Assembly (NCBI GenBank): GCA_021654635.1
Contig: AP025179.1
Span: forward strand, 4,464,001-4,528,000
Source of the DNA: Mycobacterium kiyosense
GTDB lineage: Bacteria > Actinomycetota > Actinomycetes > Mycobacteriales > Mycobacteriaceae
Length of the DNA: 64,000 nt
Reading direction: 5' to 3'
Positions 56,913 through 64,000 of the stretch are shown here, piece after piece. The position numbers were made by a program, and so were the translations under genes. Under the pieces are notes generated by a model. It had not been told where the DNA came from and ran no database searches. It worked only from the letters and a program-made list of their open reading frames with translations. Positions within the stretch are counted from its first letter, which is position 1; every line of letters begins with the position of its first letter.

Positions 56913-57977
56913 CTAAGGCCGCGGCATCGGCACGCCCGGGCCGGGGCATGTCTTGCCGTCGGCTCCACCGGTACACATGCCGTTGATCAAGTACGACGGG
57001 TATCCGGCCGGGAACGGGTCGGCATGCGTGGCGAACCACTGTTGCGGAACCATGTACAACACCACGAAACCGATGTGGACAGCGCCGTAGATGGCGAAGA
57101 ACTTCAGTGTCTGCCTGGCCTTGTCGCCGGCCTTGAGCCGGTCGAGGCCACGCTCGACGATGGTGCGCCCGCGGTCGTCCCGGAAGTAGCTCAGGCAGGC
57201 GATGGCTCCCAACGCCAGGCCGCCGAACAACACGGTCTCCGACATCGGAATCTGATACGTCCGGCCGGCGAACAACGTGATCGCCTTGATACCACCGGGA
57301 TAGGCATACGCTCCGGTGCGCAGGACGAGCCCTTCGATGATGGTGTCGGTGAGGACCAGTCCGACGAAGATGAGCGCGACGATGCCAGGAACCCCGAGCT
57401 GCGGCCGGCGCGCTTTGAGCTTACGCACCGCCCACAACACGATGATCACCTGGGAGAACACCAGCGCCGTGTAGGCCGGCGGCACGATCAGTAGGGGTTC
57501 GGGTAGCCGGTTTGCGTTGGGGCTGGTCCACGTCGGCCAAGAGCCGTTGGCCCACGCCCCGCGGTTGATCAGATGGGAGTTGTAGAGCAACGACACCGAC
57601 GTGTAGTTCATGACCATGTCCCAGAAGAAGACCGTCGAGGCGCTCAGCGCGATCATCGCATCGGTGGTCAGCTTGCGATGGCGCCACCATGGGCGGATCA
57701 CCCACAGATAGAACAACACCACCGCTGCCACCGGGACCCCGATCTGCAGCGCCGTGAACAGAACGTGCTGCCAGCCCGGCAGTGCGTCCGGACCAGGCGG
57801 TGTCGAGGTGAAATGCGGACCGAAAACCCAGCGCGCCAACACGATTACCTGAAACATCAGCAGCACGACACCGAGCGCAACCCAGAACAGCACCGGCCGG
57901 GACCGCTTCGGCGCCACCTGGGTCGGCAGTGGCCCGCCGGCTGGGATGTCGCTCGCAGACCGATCCAGAACAGCCAT
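56913..57977 (-). CDS. AveC-like membrane protein
   Basis: 354 residues. FFWDMVMNYTSVSLLYNS, LTDTIIEGLVLRTGAYAYPGG, YFRDDRGRTIVERGLDRL and TCPGPGVPMPRP. Closest relative is the copy at 680-1759; the two are alignable from end to end by eye. GAGGGG precedes the ATG. Convergent with the FAD oxidoreductase. A GAGAT-TCAGT-ATCTC palindrome lies 44 bases upstream. Confidence 0.85.
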   Translation of the reverse strand: MAVLDRSASDIPAGGPLPTQVAPKRSRPVLFWVALGVVLLMFQVIVLARWVFGPHFTSTPPGPDALPGWQHVLFTALQIGVPVAAVVLFYLWVIRPWWRHRKLTTDAMIALSASTVFFWDMVMNYTSVSLLYNSHLINRGAWANGSWPTWTSPNANRLPEPLLIVPPAYTALVFSQVIIVLWAVRKLKARRPQLGVPGIVALIFVGLVLTDTIIEGLVLRTGAYAYPGGIKAITLFAGRTYQIPMSETVLFGGLALGAIACLSYFRDDRGRTIVERGLDRLKAGDKARQTLKFFAIYGAVHIGFVVLYMVPQQWFATHADPFPAGYPSYLINGMCTGGADGKTCPGPGVPMPRP

Positions 57978-58017
57978 CGATGCCCCTCGTCTCAGCGTTG
58001 CCCAACAGTCACTCTAA

Positions 58018-58036
58018 TTTGAGATTCAGTATCTCC
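58018..58036. promoter_or_regulatory. Palindrome GAGAT-N5-ATCTC with TTTGAGA element
   Basis: Perfect 5-base arms at 58021-58025 and 58031-58035, upstream of the AveC start at 57977. The TTTGAGA lead matches the element at 55098. Confidence 0.4.
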
Positions 58037-58094
58037 ACAAGATGTTTTCGCACTTCTGACGGTTTCTGTTAATAAGTAGAGGTAGCTAAAGCCG

Positions 58095-58124
58095 TTGACA
58101 GGCCTGGGTCGGGGTCGATACCGT
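58095..58124 (+). promoter_or_regulatory. Promoter candidate TTGACA-N18-TACCGT
   Basis: TTGACA 58095-58100 and TACCGT 58119-58124 (TANNNT type), 67 bases before the membrane protein at 58191. Confidence 0.4.
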
Positions 58125-58190
58125 TCAGCTCACCACCGCCTTATCGGCTAGAGGTTTCACGCCGGTCATCATGAGGATTGGAGCGCACCC

Positions 58191-58961
58191 ATGCGCAGTG
58201 ACGGTTTCCACCCGCTCATCCTGAAGGTCTGCGCTTGCACAGGCTTCGCGTTCGCGTTCCTCTGGCCGTTCGCGGCGACCGTGGTGTCAGGGTTTCAGTA
58301 CATCCTGCCGCCGTCAGCGGCCGACCCGGCGCCCAAAGTGGTGGCCGAATACCTGGCCAACACCACCGGAATACGAATTGCCACAGTCATTTTCATCTTT
58401 TCCAGCATTCTGTACACGACCTGGAGCATGAGCATCATCCAGCTGGTGCGGCGCCGGGAACGACAGTGGCCCATCCTGTTCAACATCATGGTGGTCGCGG
58501 TCGCCTGCGAGGTCGTCGTGGTGATGTTCATCGGCTTCTTCTTCGGGGCGGCGTCGTGGCGCCCGGGCGAGACCTCCCCCGAGGTCACCCAAGCCCTCAA
58601 CGACCTGGGCTGGCTCGGTGTGTTGTTCACCGGTGCCCCATTCGCGCTCTTTCAGATCTGCCTGGCCGTCACCACCCTGCTCGACAAGAGCGTGCAACCC
58701 GCCTTTCCGCGGTGGTCGGCCTATTACAACCTGTTCGCGTCGTTCTTCATGTGCGAGGCGTCTCTGCTGTTGTTCTTCAAGACGGGCCCGTTCTCGCAGG
58801 ACGGGGTGCTGGTCTTCTATGTCCCGATGATCGTGTTCTTCGTCTGGATCGTCATGTTCTCGGTGCTGACGTTGCGCGCCATCAACGCCGAAGCCCAGCG
58901 GCCCGTCAGCGATCCGCCCCTGATGGACCGCCTGCGTACCCCCGCCGCCGCGGCAAGCTAG
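58191..58961 (+). CDS. Unnamed polytopic membrane protein
   Basis: 256 residues, about six hydrophobic segments. ETSPEVTQALNDLGWLGVLFTGAPFALFQ and FPRWSAYYNLF then KTGPFSQDGVLVFYVPM define a family with 14614-15341 and 58993-59837. This is the one intact copy. Acts in the membrane; no function known to me. The recurrence next to AveC, P450 and FadD genes suggests a role in the same pathway, perhaps transport or as an enzyme subunit. Confidence 0.75.
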   Translation: MRSDGFHPLILKVCACTGFAFAFLWPFAATVVSGFQYILPPSAADPAPKVVAEYLANTTGIRIATVIFIFSSILYTTWSMSIIQLVRRRERQWPILFNIMVVAVACEVVVVMFIGFFFGAASWRPGETSPEVTQALNDLGWLGVLFTGAPFALFQICLAVTTLLDKSVQPAFPRWSAYYNLFASFFMCEASLLLFFKTGPFSQDGVLVFYVPMIVFFVWIVMFSVLTLRAINAEAQRPVSDPPLMDRLRTPAAAAS

Positions 58962-58969
58962 AACCGCCG

Positions 58970-58982
58970 CCCGACGCTCGGG
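58970..58982. terminator. Small hairpin CCCGA-CGC-TCGGG
   Basis: Sits between convergent stops (58961 and 58993) and may terminate both transcripts. Short and without T-run. Confidence 0.4.
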
Positions 58983-58992
58983 GGCGCCCGTG

Positions 58993-59837
58993 TCAATGCG
59001 TGGTTGAAGCGGCCTTATCCCTCAGCTCGCCGACTTGTGCTTGCAACTGGGCGATTTGGGCGGCCAGTTCCGCGTGCGTCGGGGTGCCCCGGTCGCGCGC
59101 ACGCGATCCGGTGGCGACGTTCTTTTCGACGTTCTCCTCGGCGCCCACTTCCGCGAGGTGGCTTTGCACCGCACGGATCAGATACACCGAGACAAGCACC
59201 AACCAGACGCCGAACACCACCACCGGCAACCACCACGCCAGCAGCCCGTTCCAGGCCAGCGGCCCGCGCTTGAAGAACACGTTGAAGGTGCCCGCGCAGA
59301 AGATCATGGCGGTCCACAGGTTGACGTAGCCGAGCCAGCGCGGAAACACCGGCGTCGGGCGGCGATCAATCAGGATAGCGACACCGAAAGCCGCCACCTG
59401 GGCCGCGGCCGTTCCAGTCAAGCCGACGAAGGGAATCCCAGGCCATGTCGTTGAGCAACTCGACGAGTTTGGGATCGCGATCGGCGCGGAATGTCGCAGT
59501 CTGCCAGAAGAAAAGCAGATACAAGAATTCGAGCACGAACAACATGCCGAAACCGAATTCGATCATTGCCAGCGCGGGGAACCGTCCTTCGATGCGACGC
59601 ATCTGAACCGCGATCTCGACAGCGAGCACCCCCAGAAACACGGCGGCGGCCATCGTCACCACCATTCCCCACCTGATCGTGGTGGTGTGATCGAGGATGA
59701 AACGCGTGGTCTCGGCCGTCGTCAAGGCCGGCGACGGCGGCGGAAAAGAACCGTGCCAGCCCGATGAATCCCGCGACCATCAGGACCAGACAGACGATGC
59801 CACTCCAAGCGCAGAATTTATGCACCGCTCTATTCAT
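58993..59837 (-). CDS. Unnamed polytopic membrane protein, two frameshifts
   Basis: About 281 residues after repair. Removing one A from 59745-59748 joins LARFFPPPSPALTTAETTRF; removing one C from 59437-59439 joins LNDMAWIPFVGLTGTAAAQ. FPRWLGYVNLW and KRGPLAWNGLLAWWLP match the other two members. A C-terminal coiled coil (ELAAQIAQLQAQVGELRDKA) is unique to this copy. ATG 59837 with AAGGGG upstream, 11 bases after the acyl-CoA synthetase stop, so one operon. Confidence 0.65.
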
Positions 59838-59847
59838 CAGAACCCCT

Positions 59848-61380
59848 TCACTCGCTGCCATTGCCATCCGAAGCACGCGGGCTCAAACCCGCTCTCAATA
59901 ACTGCTTTTGGACCTTCCCAGCGCCATTGCGCGGGATTGCCGCGAAGATGATCTCGCGCGGAATCTTGTAGTCCGCGATCCGCGCGGTGCAGTGCTGCTT
60001 CAGCGAGGCGGGCGTGAGGTCTGCTCCAGCCGCGGCGGTGATGAAAGCCACCACCGTTTCGCCCCATTCGGGGTCGGGCCGGCCGATCACCGCCACGTCG
60101 GTCACATCGGGGTGGTCGGCGATGGCTTGTTCGACCTCGGCGGAGTAAACGTTGCGCCCACCCGTGATGATCACGTCTCGCAACCGGTCCACCAGACGCA
60201 CGGCGCCGTCGTCGTACACCTGCATCAAGTCGCCGGTGTGTAGCCAGCCGTCGCGGATCACCTCTTGGGTGGCCTTGGGTTGATTCCAGTAACCCTTGGT
60301 GATCGTCTCGCCGCGAAACACCAGTTCGCCGACTTGCCCCGGCGGCGTGTCGTTTCCTTGCGCGTCGACGACTCGGGCCTCGACAAAGGGCTGTGCCAGA
60401 TGGCCGGACGACGCCGGCCGCGACCGGACCTGTTGCATCGTCGAATAAATCCCGGTGGGTCCGGCTTCAGTCTGGCCGCACTGCTGGAAGAACGCGACGT
60501 GCCTAAACGCGGCCAACAGCCGCTCGACAGTGGCCGCCGGCATCGGGGCCGCGCCGAAAATGCCGATCCGCCATGAACTCAGGTCGGCGCGGTCGTCCCG
60601 GTAGCAGTCCAGGATCTGTTGGTACATGGTGGGAACGGCGAATAGCCATGTGGCGCGGTGTCGTTCGACCAGTTCCAGCACACTGCGGGCATCGAACTTC
60701 GGCACGACGATGTGGGTGCCCCCCAGCAGTGTCGTCGCGTTCAGGAACGTCATTCCGCCCGAGTGGTACATCGGCGCCAAGTGCAGGTAGCGATCGCCGT
60801 CGCGCAGTCCCAGCGAGACAATCTGGGCCATCGCCGCCCATACGGCGCGGTGGTGATCGAGTAGGACACCCTTGGGCTTCCCGGTGGTACCCGAGGTGTA
60901 CAGAATGAACGCGTCGTCCCGTTCGCCGGCACGATCTTCATGAACCGGATCGCCGTACCCACCGGCGAGCAGGTCGGGATAGCGGTTCGACGGTCCCAGT
61001 GACAGCAAGGTGGTCGACGTGGCGGTCCGACTCGCAGCCTCGGCCAGATGTGCTTGGGCGGGGCTGAACCCCAACACGGTGCTGCCGGAGTCGTTCAGGA
61101 TGTAGGCGATTTCCGGTGCGGCCAACCTGGTGTTCACGGGCACCACGATCGCCCCGAGACGCGACGCGGCGTGCGAAGCGATGATGAATTCCGCGGAGTT
61201 CGGCGACAGGATGGCAACCCGGTCGTGTTTGCATACCCCGAATGCCTCGAGCGCCGCCGCGGTCTTCGCGATGTGGGATTCCAAATCGCGCCATGTCCAC
61301 GCCCGCTCCGCCGTGACGATGGCCTCGCGCCCACCGACCCGATTCGCGTTGAGCAGCGCAGTTCCACCTATGGTCGGCAT
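59848..61380 (-). CDS. Acyl-CoA synthetase (FadD-like, AMP-binding)
   Basis: 510 residues from ATG 61380. ILYTSGTTGKPKGV, the QQCGQTEAGP loop, GWLHTGDLMQVYDDGAVRLVDRLRDVIITGGRNVYSAEVEQ, and GAGKVQKQLLR with the catalytic Lys. Activates a carboxylate with ATP and CoA. A 25-base palindrome lies just upstream. The acyl-CoA dehydrogenase at 61492 is upstream on the same strand; this suggests stepwise degradation of an acyl side chain. Confidence 0.9.
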   Translation of the reverse strand: MPTIGGTALLNANRVGGREAIVTAERAWTWRDLESHIAKTAAALEAFGVCKHDRVAILSPNSAEFIIASHAASRLGAIVVPVNTRLAAPEIAYILNDSGSTVLGFSPAQAHLAEAASRTATSTTLLSLGPSNRYPDLLAGGYGDPVHEDRAGERDDAFILYTSGTTGKPKGVLLDHHRAVWAAMAQIVSLGLRDGDRYLHLAPMYHSGGMTFLNATTLLGGTHIVVPKFDARSVLELVERHRATWLFAVPTMYQQILDCYRDDRADLSSWRIGIFGAAPMPAATVERLLAAFRHVAFFQQCGQTEAGPTGIYSTMQQVRSRPASSGHLAQPFVEARVVDAQGNDTPPGQVGELVFRGETITKGYWNQPKATQEVIRDGWLHTGDLMQVYDDGAVRLVDRLRDVIITGGRNVYSAEVEQAIADHPDVTDVAVIGRPDPEWGETVVAFITAAAGADLTPASLKQHCTARIADYKIPREIIFAAIPRNGAGKVQKQLLRAGLSPRASDGNGSE

Positions 61381-61403
61381 TACCTGCCTTCGCACCAGTC
61401 CTA

Positions 61404-61428
61404 ATATTGAGCTCAGCTATATCAATAT
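61404..61428. promoter_or_regulatory. Operator candidate ATATTGA-N11-TCAATAT
   Basis: Perfect 7-base arms at 61404-61410 and 61422-61428, 24 bases upstream of the acyl-CoA synthetase. The inner TTGAG...TAT pattern resembles those at 55099 and 58019. Confidence 0.55.
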
Positions 61429-61491
61429 ATTGACCCCGGCGGCGCCAGGTCAACGACGTTATGCTCACCAGCCGACGTAACTTGGGCGGGC

Positions 61492-62670
61492 TCAGTACGA
61501 GCGCGGCAGGCCCAAACTGTGCTCGGCCACGAAGTTGAGGATCATCTCCTTCGACACCGGCCCCATATTGAGCATGCGCACCAACCAGAAATACGGCGCG
61601 AGTTGATATTCGTATGTCACGCCGTTGCCCCCGTGCACCGCGACCGCAGCGTCCAGCGCTTCCAAACCCGCTGACGCGCCAAGGTATTTCGCCATATTGG
61701 CCAGCTCTCCCACCTCAGCCCCGGTGTCGTAGAGGGAGCATGCGCGGTCGGTGACAAGTTCGGCGGCCTGCAGGTGAATGTGGGCGGCCGCCAGCGGATG
61801 CGCCACAGCTTGATGCGCACCGATCGGCACGTTCCACACTCGACGGTCGTTGGCGTAGTTCACCGCCTTGCCCAGCGCGTAACGCCCGATCCCGGTACAC
61901 AGCGAACTGGTCAGGATGCGTTCGGTGTTCAGCCCGGTGAAGGCGACGGCGAGGCCCTTGTTTTCCACCCCGATCAGATTCTCGGCCGGCACCAGGACAT
62001 CGTCGAAGAAAACTTGGTGACTCTTGTCGGGCTGGTTCATCACGGTGCGGATCGGGGTCCAGGAAAGCCCTGGCGAATCCCTGTCGACCATGAACACCGA
62101 CAGCCGGCCGCGCCCAGTTGCGTCGTCCAGCATGGTACGGGCAACCACCATCACCAACTCGGCCGACTCCATGCCGGTGATGAACACTTTCTGTCCGTTC
62201 AGGACATAGTGGTCGGCTTCACGCCGGGCGGTCGTCGAGATGCGGTGCGCGTTGGAGCCCGCGTCGGGCTCGGTGATTGCGAACGAAAGCCGGATGTCGC
62301 CACTGGCGACGCCGGGCAGCCAGCGCGCCTTCTGTTCCTCGTTGGCGCTGCGGTCCAGGATGGTGCCGGTCACCCCGGAGGAGAACAGCATCGACTGCAT
62401 CGGACAACCCGCGACCGCCGCCTCATGGACCACGATCGACAGCTCACTGACGCCCAGCCCGCCACCGCCGTACTGCTCGGGCAGGTGCACTCCCAGATAA
62501 CCGTTGGCGCCCAATGTCTTCCACAGTTCCGCACAGCTACCACCGTCATCGACTTGTCGCTGGTAGTAGTCCGGCCCGAACGCGGTGACGATACCGCGTA
62601 CGGCCTCACGCATCGCGCGATGCTCGACGGTGTCCTCCATGACAGTGTTGGTTTGAACCGCCATCGTCAC
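61492..62670 (-). CDS. Acyl-CoA dehydrogenase
   Basis: 392 residues. SFAITEPDAGSNAHRIST, HYVLNGQKVFITGM and the GGNGVTYEYQLAPYFWLVR C-terminal block. The usual YEG glutamate near the C-terminus is absent (GPVS instead), but LNTERIL in helix G has a Glu where isovaleryl- and long-chain acyl-CoA dehydrogenases place their base. So a branched or long-chain substrate is likely; that is inference. Ribosome site GGAGGGTGACG precedes the start. Ends 111 bases before the FadD. Confidence 0.85.
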   Translation of the reverse strand: MTMAVQTNTVMEDTVEHRAMREAVRGIVTAFGPDYYQRQVDDGGSCAELWKTLGANGYLGVHLPEQYGGGGLGVSELSIVVHEAAVAGCPMQSMLFSSGVTGTILDRSANEEQKARWLPGVASGDIRLSFAITEPDAGSNAHRISTTARREADHYVLNGQKVFITGMESAELVMVVARTMLDDATGRGRLSVFMVDRDSPGLSWTPIRTVMNQPDKSHQVFFDDVLVPAENLIGVENKGLAVAFTGLNTERILTSSLCTGIGRYALGKAVNYANDRRVWNVPIGAHQAVAHPLAAAHIHLQAAELVTDRACSLYDTGAEVGELANMAKYLGASAGLEALDAAVAVHGGNGVTYEYQLAPYFWLVRMLNMGPVSKEMILNFVAEHSLGLPRSY

Positions 62671-62717
62671 CCTCCTATTCTCGTTGCCCGGCAGGCCCTT
62701 TCGTGCCAGCCTGCACC

Positions 62718-63633
62718 CTAGAGATCTCTGACGATCGGTAATACGCGACCCGCAAGAGTTTCGACGATCCTGGATCGGTCCTCGGTCGACTTGGCGGCGA
62801 CCTGGATCAGCACGGTATCCACTCCCGCCGCGGAGAACTCAGCCAGCCGCTCCACGACTGCATCGGGCCCACCGATGAGCAGGTACCTATCGGCCAGCTT
62901 CGAAAAATCCTGGTGGTATGCGGCGCTGACGGTTCGGATACCGGTATCGCGCGCCCACGACGAGTCGGCGTCGACGGCCGTCCAGGCGAACAGCGCCGCC
63001 GACACGGAGTCCGCACTGCGCTCATGTCGTGCGGCCGCGGTCCGGACCGCCGCCAATCCGCTCCGCACCTGTCCGGGGTCGACCATATAGGGCATCCACA
63101 CATCGGCGTATCGGCCGGCGCGGCGAAGGGCACCATTCTTCCGGCCCCCCCAGCCAGATCGGTAAACCGCTGGACCGAAGCGGCGGCGGGTCCAATGCGA
63201 CCTCGGAAAGCGTCGCATAGCTGCCCTCGTACGTCGCCGATCCGCCGGCGAAGAGCCTGCGGATGACCTCCAGGCCTTCGTCGAGGCGCCGGAATCGGGT
63301 GCGTGGATCGATACCCGCCGCGGCGAACTCGGGCGGGTATTCGCCGCCCGCGCCAACTCCCAACTCGAATCGGCCGCCCGAGATGCGGTCGATGACGCTC
63401 GCCATCTTGGCCACCATGGCCGCGGGGTATAGGGGCAACAGCGCGATCGACGTCACCAGGCGGATGCGTGACGTGACCGCCGCCGCGGCGGCCAGCATCG
63501 CGAACGAATTCGGTGTGGGTCCGTGAAAGAACAGGTGCTCACCACAGCCGAGATAGTCGAAGCCGAGCGTTTCGGCACGACGCGCCTCGGCCACGACCGT
63601 TTCCGGATCGTCGACGGTGATTCCAACTTTCAC
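62718..63633 (-). CDS. LLM-class flavin/F420-dependent oxidoreductase, one frameshift
   Basis: About 304 residues after removing one C from 63145-63151, which restores LPIWLGGRKNGALRRAGRYADVW. N-terminal GFDYLGCGEHLFFHGPTPNSF and GVGAGGEYPPEF are typical of the F420-dependent LLM group. ATG 63633 is the start. Divergent from the aldehyde dehydrogenase, sharing a gap with repeated operator-like boxes. Substrate unknown. Confidence 0.8.
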
Positions 63634-63684
63634 CCTGACCGCGTCCTTTCGTCCCGCCTCCGGACCGTCGAGCCGTCGTTCCAG

Positions 63685-63787
63685 GAACGATCGTTATCGC
63701 AATCTCTACGATAGAGACGGTAACATTCGCTGGATTCTGCAGTACTCATACCTGCATACTCGAACTCGATTGCGAACGATTGTTATC
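63685..63787. promoter_or_regulatory. Paired operator boxes GAACGAT[CT]GTTATC and a TCTCTA-CGA-TAGAGA palindrome
   Basis: GAACGATCGTTATC (63685-63698) and GAACGATTGTTATC (63774-63787) match at 13 of 14 positions, one near each divergent gene. Between them TCTCTA/TAGAGA (63703-63717) is a perfect 6-base-arm palindrome. A single regulator could control both LLM and aldehyde dehydrogenase. Confidence 0.5.
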
Positions 63788-63800
63788 CCCAGGAGGCCCC

Positions 63801-64000
63801 GTGACCGCCCTGTCCACCAGCGAGACCGGCGGCCCGATTCCGGCCCGGTCGGAGATCGACGTACTCTCCCCGGCCGATGGGCGTCTGGTGGGCAAGGTGG
63901 CGGACATGAGCGCCCCCGAGGTCGAAGCAGTCGCGCACCGGCTGCGGGGAGCCCAGCCGGCGTGGGCGGCGATCGGCTTCACCGGCCGCCGCATCTGGCT
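63801..64000 (+). CDS. Aldehyde dehydrogenase, N-terminal part only
   Basis: Starts at GTG 63801 with AGGAGG 5 bases upstream and runs off the right edge; 66 codons seen. VLSPADGRLVGKVADMSAPEVEAVAHRLRGAQPAWAA is the standard N-terminus of the ALDH superfamily. Catalytic Cys and Glu lie outside. It would oxidise an aldehyde with NAD(P), fitting a degradative pathway. Confidence 0.7.
   Translation, partial: MTALSTSETGGPIPARSEIDVLSPADGRLVGKVADMSAPEVEAVAHRLRGAQPAWAAIGFTGRRIW

Noticed and set aside
1..64000. Avermectin-type polyketide biosynthetic cluster, suggested by AveC
   Set aside because: No ketosynthase, acyltransferase, ACP or other backbone-forming enzyme is visible anywhere in the window.
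1..64000. Carotenoid biosynthesis cluster, suggested by CrtI- and CrtC-like proteins
   Set aside because: No phytoene synthase, GGPP synthase or lycopene cyclase is present. The FAD proteins are of the GHNGL/PYROXD2 type and not clear CrtI.
1..64000. Mobile elements, CRISPR arrays, tRNA or rRNA genes
   Set aside because: No transposase or integrase motif, no regular repeat-spacer pattern and no tRNA-like cloverleaf or rRNA sequence was noticed. A covariance-model search was not possible.

Overview
The window is high-GC actinobacterial DNA, most likely from a mycobacterium (Mycobacterium or Mycolicibacterium). The evidence is the mix of FadE- and FadD-type lipid enzymes, LLM-class (F420/flavin) oxidoreductases, a mycofactocin-type SDR, GTG starts and many TetR regulators. 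I saw no rRNA, tRNA, CRISPR array, transposase or phage gene. Both ends cut through a gene: an AveC-like protein on the left and an aldehyde dehydrogenase on the right.

The window is an accessory island built from repeated, poorly characterised families. It holds seven AveC-like (spirocyclase-family) membrane proteins. It also has three further polytopic membrane proteins that appear to be divergent AveC relatives, four soluble beta-rich proteins of the DUF7064/7065 (CrtC/lipocalin-like) type, and two more from an unnamed related-looking family. There are three membrane proteins of another unnamed family, three PYROXD2/CrtI-like FAD oxidoreductases plus one amine-oxidase-like FAD protein, two P450s and a carotenoid cleavage oxygenase. 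One full-length PEP-synthase/rifampin-phosphotransferase-like protein is present, with two 'half' proteins that keep only the phosphohistidine domain. Acyl-CoA synthetases, acyl-CoA dehydrogenases, a thioesterase, LLM oxidoreductases and aminoglycoside-phosphotransferase-like kinases accompany them. No polyketide synthase, terpene synthase or prenyltransferase is visible, so I infer uptake, tailoring or breakdown of a hydrophobic polyene, terpenoid or polyketide-like compound rather than its de novo synthesis.

Layout. 1-6.8 kb, minus strand: FAD oxidoreductase and two coupled DUF7064/7065 genes, then TetR and two AveC genes. 7-15 kb: tandem TetR pair, kinase-like genes, LLM, a DUF7065-type gene, P450 and a membrane protein. 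15-25 kb: TetR, AveC, LLM, hydrolase, two-domain acyl-CoA dehydrogenase, P450 and a second TetR pair. 24.5-29.7 kb: phosphatase, PEP-synthase-like and FAD oxidoreductase genes, all minus strand. 30-36.8 kb: SDR, thioesterase, acyl-CoA synthetase, AveC, hydrolase, TetR and MarR. 37-41 kb: carotenoid oxygenase, AveC and an AveC-relative. 41-48.4 kb: a module bracketed by three copies of one operator (GATAC-N15-GTATC) with two inverted copies of an unknown-plus-half-PEP pair. 48.6-52 kb: two AveC-relatives, FAD oxidoreductase and TetR. 52-64 kb: TetR, AveC, FAD oxidoreductase, AveC, membrane proteins, acyl-CoA synthetase, acyl-CoA dehydrogenase, LLM and aldehyde dehydrogenase.

Regulation is local and dense: eleven TetR genes and one MarR gene, with recurring operator-like motifs in the divergent gaps. 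Fifteen genes carry about 24 apparent one-base frameshifts, nearly all in short homopolymers and mostly single-base insertions. They look like sequencing errors more than real decay. Coordinates for those genes are given for the repaired gene.
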